A stretch of DNA of 64,000 nucleotides, from the NCBI GenBank assembly GCA_013298145.1, contig JAAFJO010000003.1:310001-374000 (forward strand), in the 5' to 3' direction. Each line of letters opens with the position of its first letter. Position 1 is the stretch's first letter. Made by a program: the position numbers and the translations under genes. The DNA is from Betaproteobacteria bacterium (lineage in GTDB: Bacteria > Pseudomonadota > Gammaproteobacteria > Burkholderiales > Casimicrobiaceae). This document shows positions 62,240 to 64,000 of the stretch, in pieces. Below the pieces are notes generated by a model. That model was given only the letters and a program-made list of their open reading frames with translations. It was not told the DNA's origin and ran no database searches.

Positions 62240-63352
62240 TTAACGTCTTTCTTGCAGCGACGAGTGCAACCAAACTTCTAGGTCTGTCCGGATGCTAGTA
62301 GGTATCTGACCACTTTGGGTGGCTCGTATCAAATGTTCACGCGCGCGCGCTGGCGAGCCAACGTGGTCCCAGTAGTGAGCGAGTAAGACCCTCGGCTTCC
62401 AGCTGTAAGACCCAGCGTCGTAGCCGAGTGTCAATGTCGGTGTTGGACACCTTAGTGCCGCAAGCGCAAGCGCTCTGGCCTCGCTTACTTGTCCTTGACG
62501 TAGCGCTATTTCGCTCAGGGCGCATAGTGGTTCAGCTCGGGCTGCGTTTGACTCTTTTAGTAAACGCTCTGCGAGCTCCGCATAGGAAGGCGCAAGTGCT
62601 GCGTGTTCGCGAGCGACTCGCAACTGCCCCCAGAGCGCTTGAAATCGCTGTTCGGACGATGTCGAAGCGTCGTACGCCAAGCGAAAGGCATCTAGCGCTG
62701 CGACCGATTCTGCGCGCGACTCGTACGTTCTAGCAAGGTAAAAGTATTTCCAAAACTCGTCCCGTGCTTCGGCGGCTTGCTTCCATAGGATTTGGACATC
62801 ATGTTCAAGCGTCGGGTCACGATGCCGTCGGTTCCCGTCGCTCCCGTAGGTTATCGATGCGCCTGGAAGAACGGAGATATCCTGAATCGCGAGTGCTCCG
62901 AGTGTCTCGTGAATTTGCCCCATCCAATGCATTTGAACGTTCACGCGCGCAGCTGCAATTTTTAGGAAGTTGTACTCATTTACTGCAGCGTACCAACACA
63001 CTACCGTTTGAGCCGACGCAAGAAACTCGCGTAAGTTAGTTCTTGACAACAGTAGGCTCTCATCAGCATCTATAAAAAGCGCCCATGCATCTGCGTGGTT
63101 GAGCGTTGAAGTTACCGTCCGGCACAACTCAAGTGCTTGATTACGGTGTAGTGCGAAGTCGCCGGTCCACTTTTGCTGTTCGAATTTCCCGGGCAAATCC
63201 GCAAGAGCGGATCGAGCGGCAGAAAGTGTTCCGTCACGACTGCCAGTATCGATAATCGCGAAGCAGTCCACCGCTCCCTTAACGCTTTCGATGCATCGCT
63301 TGATCGTCGGCGCCTCGTCGCGGACGATCATCGTCAGGCAAATCGTCGTCAA
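62240..63352 (-). CDS. Family 2-like glycosyltransferase with C-terminal helical repeats
   Basis: The 370-residue protein begins with the GT2 nucleotide-sugar fold (LTMIVRDEAPTIKRCIESVK, AIIDTGSRDGT) and a DxD-like FIDADES motif near residue 95. From about residue 190 it continues as a TPR-like helical region. This pattern is known for small glycosyltransferases acting on proteins or other sugars; the acceptor is not known. The start is a TTG and no other start is closer to the domain. Confidence 0.75.
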   Translation of the reverse strand: MTTICLTMIVRDEAPTIKRCIESVKGAVDCFAIIDTGSRDGTLSAARSALADLPGKFEQQKWTGDFALHRNQALELCRTVTSTLNHADAWALFIDADESLLLSRTNLREFLASAQTVVCWYAAVNEYNFLKIAAARVNVQMHWMGQIHETLGALAIQDISVLPGASITYGSDGNRRHRDPTLEHDVQILWKQAAEARDEFWKYFYLARTYESRAESVAALDAFRLAYDASTSSEQRFQALWGQLRVAREHAALAPSYAELAERLLKESNAARAEPLCALSEIALRQGQVSEARALALAALRCPTPTLTLGYDAGSYSWKPRVLLAHYWDHVGSPARAREHLIRATQSGQIPTSIRTDLEVWLHSSLQERR

Positions 63353-63463
63353 GTTAGGTTCTCACGTTTCGTCGGATTCGAACGGTCATTCGTCGGCATA
63401 TCTGGCGTCTGCTCGCTTGCGTGAGCCTATACTGCGGGCCGTAATGAATGTAATGCGAGTTTT

Positions 63464-63760
63464 ATGAACAACTCTAGATTTGTAGGCGCAATCTTTTTGA
63501 TCGCAACCAGTGTGAGTGCTGCAGCAACGAAGCCAGATTCGCCGCAGGCTCAGTCGGACAATAAGTGTTCCACCGTTCTGGGACGACAGCAGGCGCCGGA
63601 GTTTTGTTCGCAACGCGATCGGCAACAATCAACCTCCGCTGGCGTGCGCACCGTGAACACAAGTCTGGCAGGCAAAGGCGTACCTTCCGCGCCCCAATTC
63701 AGTCTGAGTAAGCCGACTGATGGGGACCTCAAGTCCTCGCAGCAGGGTGGGCCAAAGTAG
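63464..63760 (+). CDS. Small exported hypothetical protein
   Basis: The 98-residue protein has a signal peptide (RFVGAIFLIATSVSAAA) and a hydrophilic mature part with two cysteines about 13 residues apart (DNKCSTVLG and PEFCSQRD). It has no known family. It is divergent from the glycosyltransferase gene and convergent with a pilin gene. Confidence 0.5.
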   Translation: MNNSRFVGAIFLIATSVSAAATKPDSPQAQSDNKCSTVLGRQQAPEFCSQRDRQQSTSAGVRTVNTSLAGKGVPSAPQFSLSKPTDGDLKSSQQGGPK

Positions 63761-63787
63761 ATTCATTCGCCGAAGTAGTTACCACTC

Positions 63788-64000
63788 TCACTTGCTCCAA
63801 CACTCGGACACACTTTCCGACATGCTGGAGCGAGACTTTACTCCCAGCTGATCTACCGAGAGACTTCCACACTTTTTTGGAGTCCATCCCGTTTTCGGGT
63901 TTGCAGTAAGTGTGTACGTGGCCGCGTTTAAATTCGAAACCGCTATCGTGTACCACGCGTCCCCTTCTCGAGGCGCCTGCGCCAACGAGCTTGGGAGGGA
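63788..64000 (-). CDS. PilE-like type IV minor pilin, partial (N-terminus off the right edge)
   Basis: The last ~70 residues read AWYTIAVSNLNAATYTLTAN, PKTGWTPKKCGSLSVDQLGV and SVSECW near the end. This is the typical C-terminal pattern of betaproteobacterial PilE-type pilins, with two cysteines that form the disulfide loop. The gene continues beyond base 64000. Together with pilU at the left end it indicates a type IV pilus system in this genome. Confidence 0.75.
   Translation of the reverse strand, partial: SLPSSLAQAPREGDAWYTIAVSNLNAATYTLTANPKTGWTPKKCGSLSVDQLGVKSRSSMSESVSECWSK

Overview
The window comes from a free-living Gram-negative bacterium, most probably a betaproteobacterium of the Burkholderiales type. 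The evidence is a rhamnosylation-type EF-P beside its EarP transferase, pilU-prmB, pssA-leuA, the rpsA-ihfB-lapB-radA block, a paa cluster, and type IV pilus genes at both ends. Base composition is moderately GC-rich. No rRNA, tRNA, CRISPR array or intact insertion sequence was seen.

Layout. 1-7.6 kb: an overlapping pilU-prmB-oxidoreductase operon on the minus strand, then thioinosine phosphorylase, deformylase, a deacetylase-family enzyme, efp and earP. 7.7-12.3 kb: an outer-membrane barrel followed by secreted proteins, one with four Ig-like repeats. 12.5-17.6 kb: a sugar-phosphate block, tal-pgi on one strand and zwf-hexR on the other, with a near-consensus HexR operator before zwf. 17.6-22.8 kb: an accessory island with two orphan RHS core/tip genes. 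Each overlaps a small downstream (putative immunity) gene and is followed by an almost identical HigB/HigA-like toxin-antitoxin pair. 22.8-32.1 kb: hydrolase, PLP enzyme, pssA, a possible leucine-rich leader and leuA, a DUF3047 protein, then a coupled TVP38/reductase fusion and DUF547 protein.

32.2-39 kb holds the most unusual locus: a tight four-gene plus-strand unit of a class III cyclase-TPR protein, a PAP2/haloperoxidase-like protein with eleven N-terminal Asn-Gly-Phe repeats, a large subtilase without a signal peptide, and a LuxR-type regulator. I do not recognise it as a described system. Spacings are 28 and 12 bp, and the last two genes overlap by 4 bp.

39-64 kb is mostly housekeeping: a ureohydrolase, a LysR regulator, CrcB, a quinone reductase, a VapC/Phd-like pair, the NAD(P)HX repair enzyme beside a COG0523 GTPase, a MarR/SRPBCC divergent pair, phenylacetate genes paaK-paaI-paaH, then cmk, rpsA, ihfB, lapB and radA. 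The end carries a glycosyltransferase and the 3' end of a pilin gene. Intergenic regions hold several dispersed palindromic repeat families and one coding-like repeat found at four sites.
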